DNA of 64,000 nt from Ephydatia muelleri (lineage: Eukaryota > Porifera > Demospongiae > Spongillida > Spongillidae). The stretch's first letter is position 1. The number at the start of each line of letters is the position of its first letter. Position numbers and translations under genes: made by a program. A model generated the notes under the pieces. That model had not been told where the DNA came from, did not search any database, and saw nothing but the letters and a program-made list of their open reading frames with translations. Shown piece by piece: positions 44,475 through 55,997 of the stretch. The stretch lies in the NCBI GenBank assembly GCA_013339895.1, contig JABACO010000004.1:11448877-11512876 (forward strand). Direction: 5' to 3'.

Positions 44475-45485
44475 TTAAATCCCCAAACTCTTAGACACAG
44501 ATAGACGACTGCCCGCCGAGTCCTTGACGTAGCCGTCCTTAGCTGACTCGGACCGCCATCGGCCGTGCCGCTTAAACAGCCGATCAGGCACCCCAGCATT
44601 AGCCGCAGCCGTTGCACCCCCCGCCCTTAAACTATGCATACCAAACTGCAGCGGGTCCATACCCAACATAGCAATCTTCGCCAGCAGCAGCTCCCTCAGC
44701 CTGGAGTAGCTCAGCCCACCAGACTTGCGCAGCGTCTCCCCACCCTTGGAGTTGACGATAGCCCTGAAAACCCTGTCATGCGACTCTCCATTCAGGTGAC
44801 CCATACGAAAATATCTCTCCATCATCTGCACTGGGCACGTAATAGCACCTGTTCTCCCCACCAGCAATGAGTCACCCTCTCTAAACTGATCTGTTTTACT
44901 GGATCGTATACTCAACACCATACCCTCCTCCTTAAACTTCACGTCCGCGCACTCCAGCTTCAGCAACTCCTCGCACCTCATAAAACCCGCAAACCCCACC
45001 AAACAAATAGCTAGCAACCTGACCTCCGACAAGGAAGGTTCGGGTCCTGCAGCCACCACCATCGCCTTCAGCATTTCCGCTGTCACCGGCTCCTTCCTCA
45101 CCTTCGGCTGTGCCAACAAACGCCTATGTCCTGCCAGAGCAGCCTGCACCAAAGGTAGACTGCTCACCGGTGGTAGCCCTGATACCTGATGTAGCCAGGA
45201 AAGTGCATTCACTGCCTCCTCTATTGCCGATTTTGACTGCACGGACTGGCTAAGATGTTGAAGGTAGAGGACTATGTGAGCCTCCTGAGCAGGGAAACTC
45301 GGAACGCCCAGCCTGGCTTCTGCCCAAAGCTTCCATCTCTGGAAGGCACCAATGTACTTTCTCACTGTACTATCGGCCTTCCCGCTAAGCAGCGTATCCG
45401 GGACCTCCCTTGCCAACCGCTGCAACTCCGGGTCCTTCAAATCTGCAAGTCGCGACCAAACCCCTGCCGCTTCCAAATCTACCAT
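44475..45485 (-). CDS. Tyrosine recombinase of the DIRS-order element
   Basis: 336 codons from MVDLEAAGVW (the frame is open further upstream, but through the minisatellite side). An N-terminal SAM-like helical part (TVRKYIGAFQRW) is followed by the catalytic fold with the Arg box GFMRCEELLKL, the HSLRAGG box and a late His/Trp plus Tyr (HGRWRSESAKDGYV). It would integrate the circular cDNA. Confidence 0.9.
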   Translation of the reverse strand: MVDLEAAGVWSRLADLKDPELQRLAREVPDTLLSGKADSTVRKYIGAFQRWKLWAEARLGVPSFPAQEAHIVLYLQHLSQSVQSKSAIEEAVNALSWLHQVSGLPPVSSLPLVQAALAGHRRLLAQPKVRKEPVTAEMLKAMVVAAGPEPSLSEVRLLAICLVGFAGFMRCEELLKLECADVKFKEEGMVLSIRSSKTDQFREGDSLLVGRTGAITCPVQMMERYFRMGHLNGESHDRVFRAIVNSKGGETLRKSGGLSYSRLRELLLAKIAMLGMDPLQFGMHSLRAGGATAAANAGVPDRLFKRHGRWRSESAKDGYVKDSAGSRLSVSKSLGI

Positions 45486-45683
45486 GGGAAAACAAGAGAA
45501 GTGAATCCAATAGACTACCCTGACCCGCACGGCCAGGCTACACCAAGCCAACCCTCTTGGGCCACACGGTCCAACCATCGTTGACCTGGCCCCCTGGGTT
45601 CTGTTTGACCCACGGTCAAACCTAGGCCCCCTGGGCCTGTCACTGCTCTCCGGCAGCCACATTGACCACACTGGTCAATGACA

Positions 45684-46090
45684 CACAATCCTGCTCCCTG
45701 GCAGCACAATGACCACACTGGTCGAATGCAGACAAACCTGCCCCCGGCAGACACAAGACCACACTGGTCGAATAAAACACAATCCTGCCCCCGGCAGACA
45801 CAAGACCACGCTGGTCGAACAAAATGCAATCCTGCACTCCGGCAGACACAAGACCACAATGGTCGAACAAAATGCAATCCTGCCCCCGGCAGACACAAGA
45901 TCACACTGGTCGAATGCAGACAATCCTGCCCCCGGCAGACACAAGACCACACTGGTCGAACAAAACACGATCCTGCCCCCGGCAGACACAAGACCACACT
46001 GGTCGAACAAATCACAATCCTGCCCCCGGCAGACACAAGACCACACTGGTCGAACAAAAAACACAATCCTGCCACCGGCAACATATTACC
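45684..46090. repeat. 47-bp minisatellite between the DIRS-element ORFs
   Basis: About eight copies of a unit with CCCCGGCAGACACAAGACCA and CACTGGTCGAACAAAACAC. It fills the gap between the RT and recombinase frames. Confidence 0.93.
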
Positions 46091-46161
46091 ACACTGGCTG
46101 AAAGCTTGAAACATAGTGACAACTAAGACCAAACTGCCCCTTACAGGGACACAGGGTCATA

Positions 46162-48999
46162 CTAAAAACCCACCCTCAAGGCCAGCAGACGATCGCTAGG
46201 CCTGCACTCTCCAAACAAATTACCACCCGATCTCCCCTGCAGCGTACATGCAGGTACCATTCTTACATCTACTACAAAAGATGCATAACCCATGCCATCA
46301 GTGCACAACAAAGGCCAAAAGGGAGCTGACTCCCAGCATGGCACTACAAGTGTACCACTAGCATGACACACTTCAGCGTGCTTCATCACCCTCACCACTA
46401 ATGATGGCGGTGGACACCACCAGTTGTTCTCCCCACCACCCCAATCCACCGTAAATGCATCCACAGCCTCAGTCCCAGGGCATGCAAAACGAGAATTAAA
46501 CCGCGGAAGCTGCGAGTTATAGTTGTCAGCAAACCTATCTATAGAATGGGGACCCCAAATGCCATCTAAAACATAGAAACACTCTGGATCTACCTGCCAA
46601 TCATCGTAATCTATGATACGACTAATGAAGTCCGCTAACTCGTTTTCTTCCCGTGGTAACCACTCCGGCTCCAATCTAATTTGGTAAGCGATACATGTTT
46701 CAAACACCCTCATGGCCTGCTCTTGTAAATGTGCCTTACGACTGCCAACCTGTATGATACGCACTACATTCTGGTTATCTGAGAACCACCTAACCCTCAC
46801 ATTCCGCAGCTTGGGAGCAATGGAATCCAAAACTCTACTAACTGCCACTAACTCCCTCCACGTGGAGCTCTTCACCGCTTCCTCTGGCAACCAATTACCA
46901 TGGGCCACGTGCATGCCATGCTCCACAGTGTACCCTCCATACCCCGTATCACTAGCGTCTGAGTACACCACTCTAACTGCTGAAGGGCTATGCCATATTG
47001 GCTGTGAGTTATAACAATGCAGGCAGTCTACCCAAAACTCTAGTTCCGCACGCGCCTGCGGGGACACTTCTAGCACATCGCACCAAGCATACCGGGACTC
47101 TAACACAGCGTACAAATTTCTGGTCATAAACCTTGACACTGGGCCTAACGCAATACCCATTGAAATAATCCTGCCAACTATACTGGCTATCTGTTTGGCC
47201 CTCAACCAACTGGACAATAGAGCCGCCCGCAGTAATGCCACCAACATATCTACTTTTTCCCGGGGAACAGAAACATATCCATCCAGCAGGTCTATATTGA
47301 ATCCCAACCACATTACCCTGTGAGACGGTGTCCACACTGACTTATCCACATTCATCACAAAACCAGCCCTTTCCAAAGAACCCCTGACCCACATGCTAGC
47401 TTTTTCAGCACTTTCCTTCCCCTTCACAGCTACAATCCCATCATCCAAATACATGAGGCATTTTAAACCTCTAGACCGCCACAGCTTTACCAGTGGCCGT
47501 AACAACTTAGTAAACACATACGGTGCCGATGCCAACCCGAAAGGTAAAACTGTAAACACGTAAAATTGCCGCTCCCACTCAAAACCCAGATACTTACGAT
47601 GATGCCTAGCAATATCCACATGATGGTACCCGGACTTCAAGTCGAAACTAAACATGAGCTCACCTTGGCTAAAAAGCATCATTGCTATTCGTAAATCCTC
47701 ATATTTAAACTTTCTTTTCAGTAAATACTGGTTGACATGTCTCAAGTTCACCACCAACCGTTTCTTGCCCGCACTGTTCTCCACTACAGACACTGGGCTG
47801 CATATGAATGGCTGTTCAGTTACCTCCTCCACAAACCCTCCTCCCACCAAGTCTGCTACTGCCTTGCATACAAACACGCTATTAGCGTAGGCTGTATTTT
47901 TATTGCCCCTTCTATAAGCTGGCGGTTCCACATGGAATGGCAACATGTACCCGTCTCTAATCATGTCAATGATCCATTGTGTAGCATGAAGCTCTTCTAC
48001 CCAATACTCCACATGCTGCCTTAACCTGCCCTTAACAGCCATACTATTCTTCTCCACTTCCTCATACTCCCAGCACCTCTGCGTACATGCTAACTCATCC
48101 CCATCAGTTCCTGCCTCAGGTGACAACTCAACAGTATGTGACCCCTCAAGGGACAACCCATCCTGCAACACAACAGGAGATAAACCATGTGCTGCTTCCT
48201 GATCAGGGGCAGTTGAACCCCCCACCCCAAGTGCACTGGTATCCCCACATATACCCCCACTGTGTTCTACTACCAAGGGATACGCAACCACCGACTTCTT
48301 AGGGCATTCACGCTTGAAGTGCCCTGCCTCACCGCACCCATAGCACACCACCGGGCCGGAACCCCGAGGCAACGCTGGCTTCCCGAGCGCTCCTGCTCCC
48401 GCCACCACTCCCGCTCCACTCCACCGCGCCGCTGCCTTAGCTCTGTCTTGCGCCTCATGCTCCATCTTCTTCACCCTCTCAGCATCTTCTGACTTCCTTT
48501 TCTTCGCATTGGCCCTGCGCTCCGCCGCCCTTTCTGCCCTATCCAGCCTTTTCTCGTCATCCGAGTCGACTGCCAACGCGTCAGCCTCGTACTCGTTGAC
48601 CACCGCCCAACCAAAATCCGAACGATCGGCCAACTTAATCAATTTCTGCCTATGCGACAGCGCGTCCTTACCGAGCTTCAGGCTCTGCTTGGCCTTCTCC
48701 AAGGCGACTTTAGCTGGACCGTCGGCCACGAGCCTAGCCGCGCGCGACAGCTGTGACTCCGCCTCGAGGATGTGATCCATTACGCTCTCATTGAAAAAGG
48801 CCTGATCTTCGTGAGCCTTCTTCTGGAAATGGTACGGCTTCTCCGATTTCCTCGCTGCCCTCTCCGCCGCTTCCTCCTGTGCCGCCCTCAGTTCCGCTCG
48901 CAGCTCACGTGTTTCCCGCTGCGAACTTGTAATGGCGGCCAGTATGGTATCCAACGGGTTGCTCGTCCCTCCTTGCGCCGAAACCCGAGCCTCCTCCAT
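46162..48999 (-). CDS. Gag-like/reverse transcriptase/RNase H protein of the DIRS-order element
   Basis: 945 codons from MEEARVSAQGG, just inside repeat A1. A charged helical N-terminus ends in a CCHC knuckle (CYGCGEAGHFKREC), followed by reverse transcriptase (FSFDLKSGYHHVDI, LPFGLASAPYVFTK, CLMYLDDGIVA) and RNase H (VYSDASDTGYGG). It would make the element's cDNA. Confidence 0.9.
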   Translation of the reverse strand: MEEARVSAQGGTSNPLDTILAAITSSQRETRELRAELRAAQEEAAERAARKSEKPYHFQKKAHEDQAFFNESVMDHILEAESQLSRAARLVADGPAKVALEKAKQSLKLGKDALSHRQKLIKLADRSDFGWAVVNEYEADALAVDSDDEKRLDRAERAAERRANAKKRKSEDAERVKKMEHEAQDRAKAAARWSGAGVVAGAGALGKPALPRGSGPVVCYGCGEAGHFKRECPKKSVVAYPLVVEHSGGICGDTSALGVGGSTAPDQEAAHGLSPVVLQDGLSLEGSHTVELSPEAGTDGDELACTQRCWEYEEVEKNSMAVKGRLRQHVEYWVEELHATQWIIDMIRDGYMLPFHVEPPAYRRGNKNTAYANSVFVCKAVADLVGGGFVEEVTEQPFICSPVSVVENSAGKKRLVVNLRHVNQYLLKRKFKYEDLRIAMMLFSQGELMFSFDLKSGYHHVDIARHHRKYLGFEWERQFYVFTVLPFGLASAPYVFTKLLRPLVKLWRSRGLKCLMYLDDGIVAVKGKESAEKASMWVRGSLERAGFVMNVDKSVWTPSHRVMWLGFNIDLLDGYVSVPREKVDMLVALLRAALLSSWLRAKQIASIVGRIISMGIALGPVSRFMTRNLYAVLESRYAWCDVLEVSPQARAELEFWVDCLHCYNSQPIWHSPSAVRVVYSDASDTGYGGYTVEHGMHVAHGNWLPEEAVKSSTWRELVAVSRVLDSIAPKLRNVRVRWFSDNQNVVRIIQVGSRKAHLQEQAMRVFETCIAYQIRLEPEWLPREENELADFISRIIDYDDWQVDPECFYVLDGIWGPHSIDRFADNYNSQLPRFNSRFACPGTEAVDAFTVDWGGGENNWWCPPPSLVVRVMKHAEVCHASGTLVVPCWESAPFWPLLCTDGMGYASFVVDVRMVPACTLQGRSGGNLFGECRPSDRLLALRVGF

Positions 49000-49000
49000 A

Positions 49001-49181
49001 AAAACTGCAAGCCACACCACGTGCGTTTAGAATGCCTAGAATGACTCAATAACCCCTTCACTCCCTTATCAACCCTCCGACCACGTGTTTCACCCTTCCA
49101 ACCAATCGCCATTCAGGCTATATTTAGACAGGAGCTTATTTCCTGTCTAATTCAATCCTTTCAACCTGACAGGAAATATAT
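49001..49181 (-). repeat. Split direct repeat A1
   Basis: 181 bp at the element's 5' end on the minus strand; matches 44171-44351. Confidence 0.92.
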
Positions 49182-49200
49182 TTTCATTGCATTGAAAAAA

Positions 49201-49288
49201 AGGTCTCGTCCCCACTTTTACCTACGTAACAAGTAACTAGACCCTCATTATCACATGGCATTGGAATTTGGCTTATCTTTTGTAATCC
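49201..49288. repeat. Dispersed repeat, copy 2
   Basis: Second copy of 38886-38972, directly beside the 5' end of the DIRS-order element. Confidence 0.8.
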
Positions 49289-49557
49289 GTTGAAGGTAAG
49301 CGCAGTACAGGTGAATATCTGTGTTATGCACACTTCGAGGACTCAAACGGCATAAAATTTATTATTTTTATGCAAATATACGCCATGATACGGGCCTGTG
49401 ACTAATAGCGCTCCATTTAGAGTACTTGGTTTCAAAAAGCTTTTGTTCGTTAATTTGCCTGACATGAGTGACAAAAACTTGTGTAAACGTATACAGGAAT
49501 GCTGGTTGTATTTGATTTGGTTGTTGTTGTTAGCAGACTTATTTTCTGTGAGCCGTA

Positions 49558-49589
49558 CCATAGATATTAGAGTAGAAGGATAGGAAACA
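49558..49589. repeat. Left terminal inverted repeat of the EnSpm-like element
   Basis: 32 bp, pairs with 55998-56029. A fragment of it (GACCATAGATTTTTAGGCG) occurs again at about 49609-49627. Confidence 0.75.
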
Positions 49590-50391
49590 AATCACGTGAG
49601 CAATACTCGACCATAGATTTTTAGGCGCGCAGTCCACATACACAACCAAAAATTTTCGGTAAATTATCGGCCCGTAAGTACAAAACATATCGTAACGGGT
49701 CCGTTTTACAGCCCGTAAGTGCACCGATAAAATGTTACATATGGAATGGTGTATGATATTACGTGGTTGGTGCCGGATGTAAGGTGCATGTTAATACGGC
49801 TCGTTTACACGCCCGAAGTAACCTGTTATTTTGGCCGTAACAACATGTCAGTGTATGTTTGTCCACTTTGAAACAACGGATATTTTAATATACGGATATA
49901 ATAATGGATATTGCAGCTCTCAATGCATCTATAAGATGTTGAATTCTCAACCCTGAAGGTGTAGCTTTAGCTTAAGTATTTGAGAAGCCTGATGATATTG
50001 AAGTCAGGTGGAAGTTAAATGGGACTGGGATGGTCTATGGAATTGGTTGGATAAAGTGGTACATGGTCCAGCAAAAGGATGTTTAAGCTTTAGCAGGGAG
50101 AGTGTCTCCTGGGAGTTGGGTGCCAGACCACTTGAAGTTCGGATGGAGCATGCTTTGGAGAATTAACCATCATGCACACATGATAAAGCATTATAAATCA
50201 ATTTTATGTTCTTCATCTACTGCATGGGAATAACACATGACTACAAGATGCAGTATTAGTTCATAAGACCAGAGTGACAAATGTTAGAAAATCATGAGCT
50301 GATGGCGGTGATAAATAACAAAAAATAGCAAAGTATAATGAGTATGCTGTCAGCATCTGAAGGACGAGCTTGGCTTAGAAATCAGTGGCAG

Positions 50392-51612
50392 TTAAATTAA
50401 GGAAGATGAAGTTTCCTGAGGAGATGAAGTCTCCTGAGGAGATGAAGAGGCGAGGGTACTGGTATGAGGGATGGAGTAATCAAACTCTTCATCCAAACGG
50501 ACAACTTTTTCTAGGTCTTCAGATGGTGGTAAAGCATCGCCATAAATGCCCTTCAACCAATTTCTAAATTCACTGAATGTGTTCTTTGTTGAGTGTGGGA
50601 CTGTCCTCACAAATGTTCGCTGAAAGAGTAAGCCGGTTAATAGGACTGATACTTACAAATTACTAGTACTTACCAAAACAGCAAGGTTAGTAGTATATTG
50701 TGGAAGGACACTCATGTCTACCTTTTGAGATGTAAGGAACTTCTGCAAAGTCATTTGTTGATAGCTTTACATATCCATCACATGGTTGTTTACCAAACAA
50801 CTATATCAGTATTAGGATTAAAAAATTAATCAACAAAAGAATGTAATTTACACACTCGGCGCCTTTCTTCAGACCGGATGTCAGTTAACCTTTTTTTGCA
50901 AAACTGCCTGGCCCTTTCTTTCAACGATGTACTTATAGTGTGGTCTCCCAGGACTGTTCCAATCATTTCCTTTAATTAACAAGATGACAATTTAAGTTCT
51001 TATAGTCTTGTACATGTACGTACAAGGATATCCTTGTTAGAAGGTTGCCGGGTCAAACTCTTGCAATAAAGAGTAGCTATTCCTTTGTTTAGCGGTTCCT
51101 TTGTGCAAAAGTAATTTTAAAATAAAAATGTAACAATTGTTAAAAAAACTAAAATAACACAGGAATGCGCATAAGAAATGTGCATGGCCATAACATACCT
51201 TGAACGGACTCTTTTCAATTGTGAGCAGTAGTTCGGTGAGATATGCGATCGCTGGTCCGATTTTGGCCTGTTCAGCCTGCAGGTGAGCAATGGCCTGCTT
51301 CATTTCCTTTCTCATTGCACTCAGCTCCCGCATAACAACTGATAGATCCACAGACTGGGAGGCATGGACAACGCTGGGGGTTGCTGTGATCACAGACAAA
51401 GCAGCGGGAGGCAATTGATCTGGGTGGCTTGGGTTGGTACTGGATGTGTCCACACTGGGTTCTGAATGGTTAGAGCTCCTACCACGAAGCAAAGGGTTTT
51501 GCACACTGCCTGAGGATTCAGCTCCACTCCTTAAATGCCGTGGTAGAGAAATGCCTCTGAACATTGCGCTAGTTGCTGCATGCATGCCCACCCCTCTTGC
51601 CCACAAAGTCAC
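50392..51612 (-). CDS. Accessory protein of the EnSpm-like element, four exons, intact
   Basis: Minus-strand exons 51612-51199, 50969-50856, 50742-50674 and 50619-50392, all joined in phase 0 with GT-AG borders, give an unbroken product of up to 274 residues; a later Met (MFRGISLP) is an equally good start. The N-terminus is Ser/Pro-rich; residues about 83-138 form a coiled coil (VVMRELSAMRKEMKQAIAHL); the middle is basic (SLKERARQFCKKRLTDI); a conserved-looking core follows (TFSEFRNWLKGIYGDALPP); the end has PQETSS repeats. No known family. It is transcribed away from the transposase, with about 0.2 kb between their 5' ends, so they may share a promoter. By analogy with plant EnSpm TnpA it may bind DNA or aid transposition; that is inference. 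Confidence 0.75.
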
Positions 51613-51817
51613 GTGGCGAACAAATTGTTTATTTTAGCAAATTATAAATGGCGGAACCGTTGTCAGCTAGAAGGTAACTTAAAGCATCTCTGCTTTGTAC
51701 TATCAGTAAAGAAAGGGTGAAAAGAATGCGCTCATGCTGTATTATATATGAGTATTTATGTGTTTATAGTTTTACGTTACGAATTGTTATGAATAACTGA
51801 CTCACCGCACTACAGTG

Positions 51818-54800
51818 TTTCATTGTGAGGTCTGCAAAGTAAGCTTCGCGCAAAGATGGAGGCTTACGAGACATTTTAAAACTCAGAAGCATCAGTCAAA
51901 CGTTGAGTTGCTTGCGACTGAGTATCTACCCCACAGTGATTCACCGCCAGAGGTATAGAATTCGTTGTTTGTTGAGTTCATTATTACCTTATATTGATTA
52001 AGGCTGTAATTACCCATTCGCAGGATGAAGTACAAGTATATGAGTTCCAAGAAAGTGGATACCTCTTTAATGAGAAGCCTCAATCTGAGGTCCTGGACTG
52101 TGAATCTGACTCTGAATCTGATTTAACAGATGTGGAACTTGAAACAGCTGTAGACAATGAAGAGGACTCTCCGATTCCACACAGTGCTAGCTTTTTCCCA
52201 TTTCCAAGTAAAATGTTTGCACATCTTTACTTTCATCTGCACAGTCCTCGGCCAATGGTATGTACAGCATTGTGTGCATGCTGCATCGGTATATGGGTTT
52301 ATAAATTAGGGAGAGACTAATCTTCACTTCATGTGGACAACATTAAAAGATGCTGGAGTGGAAGTACCAAGCCTCCATCAGGTTAAGAAATTTAAGCTCC
52401 CAGATTTCGTTCCTCCAATATGAGTAAGGTGTTACATAACTATTTCAGTGGCTACACACTATTGTTATGCAGGTTCTGTCTCCTTCAAATACACCATTCT
52501 ATATGTTGTCAATTTCATCAATCATTTCTCACTGCCTTGGAAGCAGCAAGGTATCTCATCTTTTTCGTTATCCAGTGCAAACAGATAGATATACGTAAGT
52601 TTCCGTACTGTGTTATGCAGACACTACCTGTTGTTGTACCTGTTGTTGTATTTTCTACTGAAGTGAGATATTTCATGGGAGGAAGTGGAACACTGATAGC
52701 CGATTTGCATCTCCAATGGCTGTACTGAATAATGGAGTGGGAGTCTTTTTACGAGACTGTGTTTATTTCCATCATCCAAAACTGGGATTTTCCAAGGGCA
52801 TAATCGATAAATTTTTTCAAACGGTAGGTATGCTTATATGTGGATAAGATCATGCATGAGTATGACTTACTTCATTTACTATTAGGAGGTTTCCAAGGAG
52901 GTATATTGTGAAATCTACACCGTGGTTGATTTCAATCGCTTTCAGCAGCTGGTGTCAGGCACAGAGAGCTATATTCCTGATTGTGTAGAAATCATATTTG
53001 ATTTGATTGCTGTACCAATCTCAGCTGTTCATGGCCTAGCTGAAAAACCTACTGAACTGATAAAGTGGGATGAAGCTGCTCACTGTTTCATACGGCTTAG
53101 TTCTGAGGTAACTTTGTGCCTATTACAATACATCATTATGCTAACCTTGTATTTTAGGATGCATACAATTGCTTAAAGCCAAATGATCTCAAAACAAAGG
53201 CTGCTGGAAAAAAAAGGTTGTTATGCTGCCATTGATCCTGTTCACAGATGACTTAAGTGGAAATAAAAGTAAAAAATGGCACAAGTTCGAGTCCTGGTAT
53301 GTTATGCTAGCAGGTCTACCAAGACATGAAAATGCAAAACCAGAAAACATTCATTTTGTGTCATGTACTGACCTTATGGATGTGTTAGATATGACAGAAT
53401 GTGTTTCTCAACAACTGAAACAGCTTGAACTTGATGGCATTGAGGTGTATGACTCCTATTACAAGGAAACTGTGTTGGTGATTGCTCCACTTCTTTGCAT
53501 AATATGCGACAACCCTCGTGCATCACAGCTGCTCAACCACCTTGGGGGCTCAGCTAAGAAGTTCTGCCGATTTTGCATGGTGAGTGAAGTTGAAAGCATT
53601 TGTTTTGTATGGCATTAGATAAATTTGTTTAGGCTGACAGGGATGCAACACCACAATTAATCTGTGAAGAGAGAACAAAGGAAAAGTCTTTGCAGCAAAT
53701 ACGTGACATACAATCCCAACTTACTGCAAAGAGCAAAAGTGAAATGAGCACTGAGGTGGGATTGAGGGATGTCCCAAATTCGTTACTTTACATCCCAGCA
53801 GACCTATTCAAGTAAGCCTGAAGTATTAGATAATTGTTTCAACACAATCATTTTTCCAGAAGCCTTCCTGTGGAGGTGTTGCATACTAAATTACTGGGTT
53901 CATGCAAATACTTCTTGAAGTGTGTGATGCCTAAGCTGTCAAAAGAGCAAAAACAGCAAGTTCTTGCTCGAGTGTCTGCATTTAACATGTCTGGATTTAC
54001 TGTGAAGATGCATGGTAATGTGTGCCGACACTACCAATCATTTGTTGGTCGAGATTATAAGGCATGGTCACAAATGGCCATTTTCATTCTCGATCCATAT
54101 CTATCTTCTGGAGAACAAAAAGTGCTACTAAGCATTTCAAAGGTAGTTCTGCTTATAGTGTTTTGACATAAGTTTAAGATATTTTTTGACACAGGTATTT
54201 TATATAGCGTACTGCTGCCATTTTGAGCCATCACAAGCTGAACAACTGAGGCACATTTGCCAGGAGTTTGTTGATAATTGCATTGCTCACATGCCGGAGT
54301 TGGCCCGTAAGCAAAAGACACACCACCTTCTACATCTGGTTGACAGTATGCTTGACTATGGGCCATCATCAGCATTTAGTGCTGAAAGGTGATGGTACTA
54401 CATAACAAAGCTGTCTCATATTATTTTATTATCTGCACTACATAGGTGTGAATCATTCAATTCAATGGTTCGTCTACAGAACATCTTTGGGAGTAAACTT
54501 TATCCCAGCAGAGATATAGCTAACCACTTTGCTTGTGTGGAGCACATTCGTTTTATCTGTGAAGGTGGCCTTTTCAACAATAATGAACAGTTAAGATGCA
54601 TATAATTCTAATATTGTATATTATATGTTGGTTTTTGTTTTGCAGATGTGGCAGTGGGCTGTACAAAACAAAGGCAGTTCAACACTTTTTTAACTCCATC
54701 TCCATGAAGGACTTAAATTATGCCAAGAGAATTTATCAACCAGGCTGTGGACGAAAGGTTTGAACCATAGCTGCTCTTTAAGTCATTGTGAACACTCATT

Positions 54801-55208
54801 CCCTTTCCAGGTTTCCACAAAGGTACCTCTTGAATCTGTCAGAGTTGACACTCAAGATATCTCTTCGGCAACTCTCAGCCAACTCCTCATCATGAATCCT
54901 CCATTTGAAATACTCCTGGACTTTGGTGAAGTACATCATCAGACAGTTGTGCAGTACAGAGCAGTTGTTTCTCATAAACATGAGCTTATCCACTCTGGTG
55001 AATATGTTCGGCTACATACTCCTATAAATGAGGTACAGCAATTTGACGATTATCTCAATGCAGAATACTCTCAAATGCATTTATCTTCTACATGTACCTC
55101 TGTAGTTCAAGTATGGTCAGCTTTCCAGTTGCACTTGTATCGATTCCTCTCCCCAAATCTTTATCAACCGTTTGTTTTGTCGTTTGTTTCGTCCAATCCA
55201 CCATTTTA
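51818..55208 (+). CDS. EnSpm/CMC (Plavaka-like) transposase, spliced
   Basis: An N-terminal C2H2 finger exon (51818-51954, CEVCKVSFAQRWRLTRHFK) is followed by an acidic linker and PFPSKMFAHLYFHLHSP (52023-52259), NLHFMWTTLKDAGVEVPSL (52310 on), then the core: FASPMAVLNNGVGVFLRD, FTDDLSGNKSKKWHKFESWY, ASQLLNHLGGSAKKFCRFC, PVEVLHTKLLGSCKYFL, HLVDSMLDYGPSSAFSAERC, ESFNSMVRLQNIFGS, PSRDIANHFACVEHIRFIC and a last exon from about 54811. This order matches fungal Plavaka transposases of the CMC (CACTA/Mirage/Chapaev) superfamily. At least nine GT-AG introns. The first coding exon is not settled (MAEPLSARR at 51648 has the wrong phase). The frame does not close at about 52420-52680 and at an A-run of 8 near 53213, where 7 A would restore it, so the copy is damaged or carries assembly errors. 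Confidence 0.75.
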
Positions 55209-55997
55209 ATACTATGGAAACCAGTTCTACGCATGCTCAATTGCTATCATATCCCGATCTACCACAATCGAGCCGTGCCGTGCCGGGTAGCCCGGTTACA
55301 GGGTTTACACGTCAAATTTTAACCGAACCGTACCGTGCCGAGCCGTAGCGTATCGTGCTGGCACGGAAAAATTGAGTCGTGTAAACGGGGTATAAGTTTT
55401 AAAAGTGGTGCATGCCTATAACGGTAGATACGCGCGTTTGTAGTAATTACATATATAAGTGAACTGAGGCGAACTGAATACAAACGAATGCGTCTAAATT
55501 GTATTGGCATGATTTTTCGTATAGCTCTAGTGAAACTACACAGCATGGTATATGTTTACCCTATACCAGATAGATGTTGTACGTGTGAGGGCCAAATAAC
55601 TAGTTTCTGATATGGGGTCGAACTGTGGCTTGTAACGTGCGTATTTTGATACTGTTCTGGGCCATATTGAGTATATATGTTGGGGCATGTATTCTATACA
55701 GCAACGCATTTTGGTTTTGTAATAATATGCTTCTTTACAGGGAGAAAAAAAGGTGCCGTTTCATGTCTCTATAGAACTGATGATCGGACTGGGCACTGCA
55801 AGTTTAGGCTGGACTGTAGAATAAAGAAGAAGGCAAAGGATGGCCCCTTAGCGCTACTAGTGCAGATAACGTTAGATAAAGTCTGTGTTTCCAGTCTCTA
55901 TTCCACCTGAAGACCTACCGTCATTGAAGACTTGGCATCTTGCCATGATGATGGCCTGGGTACGAGAACTATGCTGTTACATTGTGTTAATTGGCTG

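Larger units (their letters stand above)
43661..49181 (-). mobile_element. DIRS-order retrotransposon (Ngaro/PAT type), looks whole
   Basis: 5.5 kb element with split direct repeats. On the minus strand the order is A1 (49181-49001), coding region, B1 (44447-44352), A2 (44351-44171), B2 (43756-43661): the A1-ORFs-B1-A2-B2 plan of Ngaro and PAT elements. The A copies (181 bp) and the B copies (96 bp) look identical by eye. Parts: a gag-like/RT/RNase H frame (46162-48999) and a tyrosine recombinase (44475-45485), both open. No methyltransferase was recognised. Such elements integrate by tyrosine recombinase and leave no target duplication. Matching repeats and open frames suggest a recent, possibly intact copy. 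Confidence 0.88.

Noticed and set aside
45680-46132. CRISPR-like or coding array (143-205 codon frames)
   Set aside because: Tandem 47-bp units without spacers; the frames differ in all phases and have no domain.
55677-55910. Possible last exon of the EnSpm-like transposase (GRKKGAVSCLYRTDD)
   Set aside because: An acceptor-like TTTACAG precedes it, but two frames are equally open and I recall no matching transposase segment.
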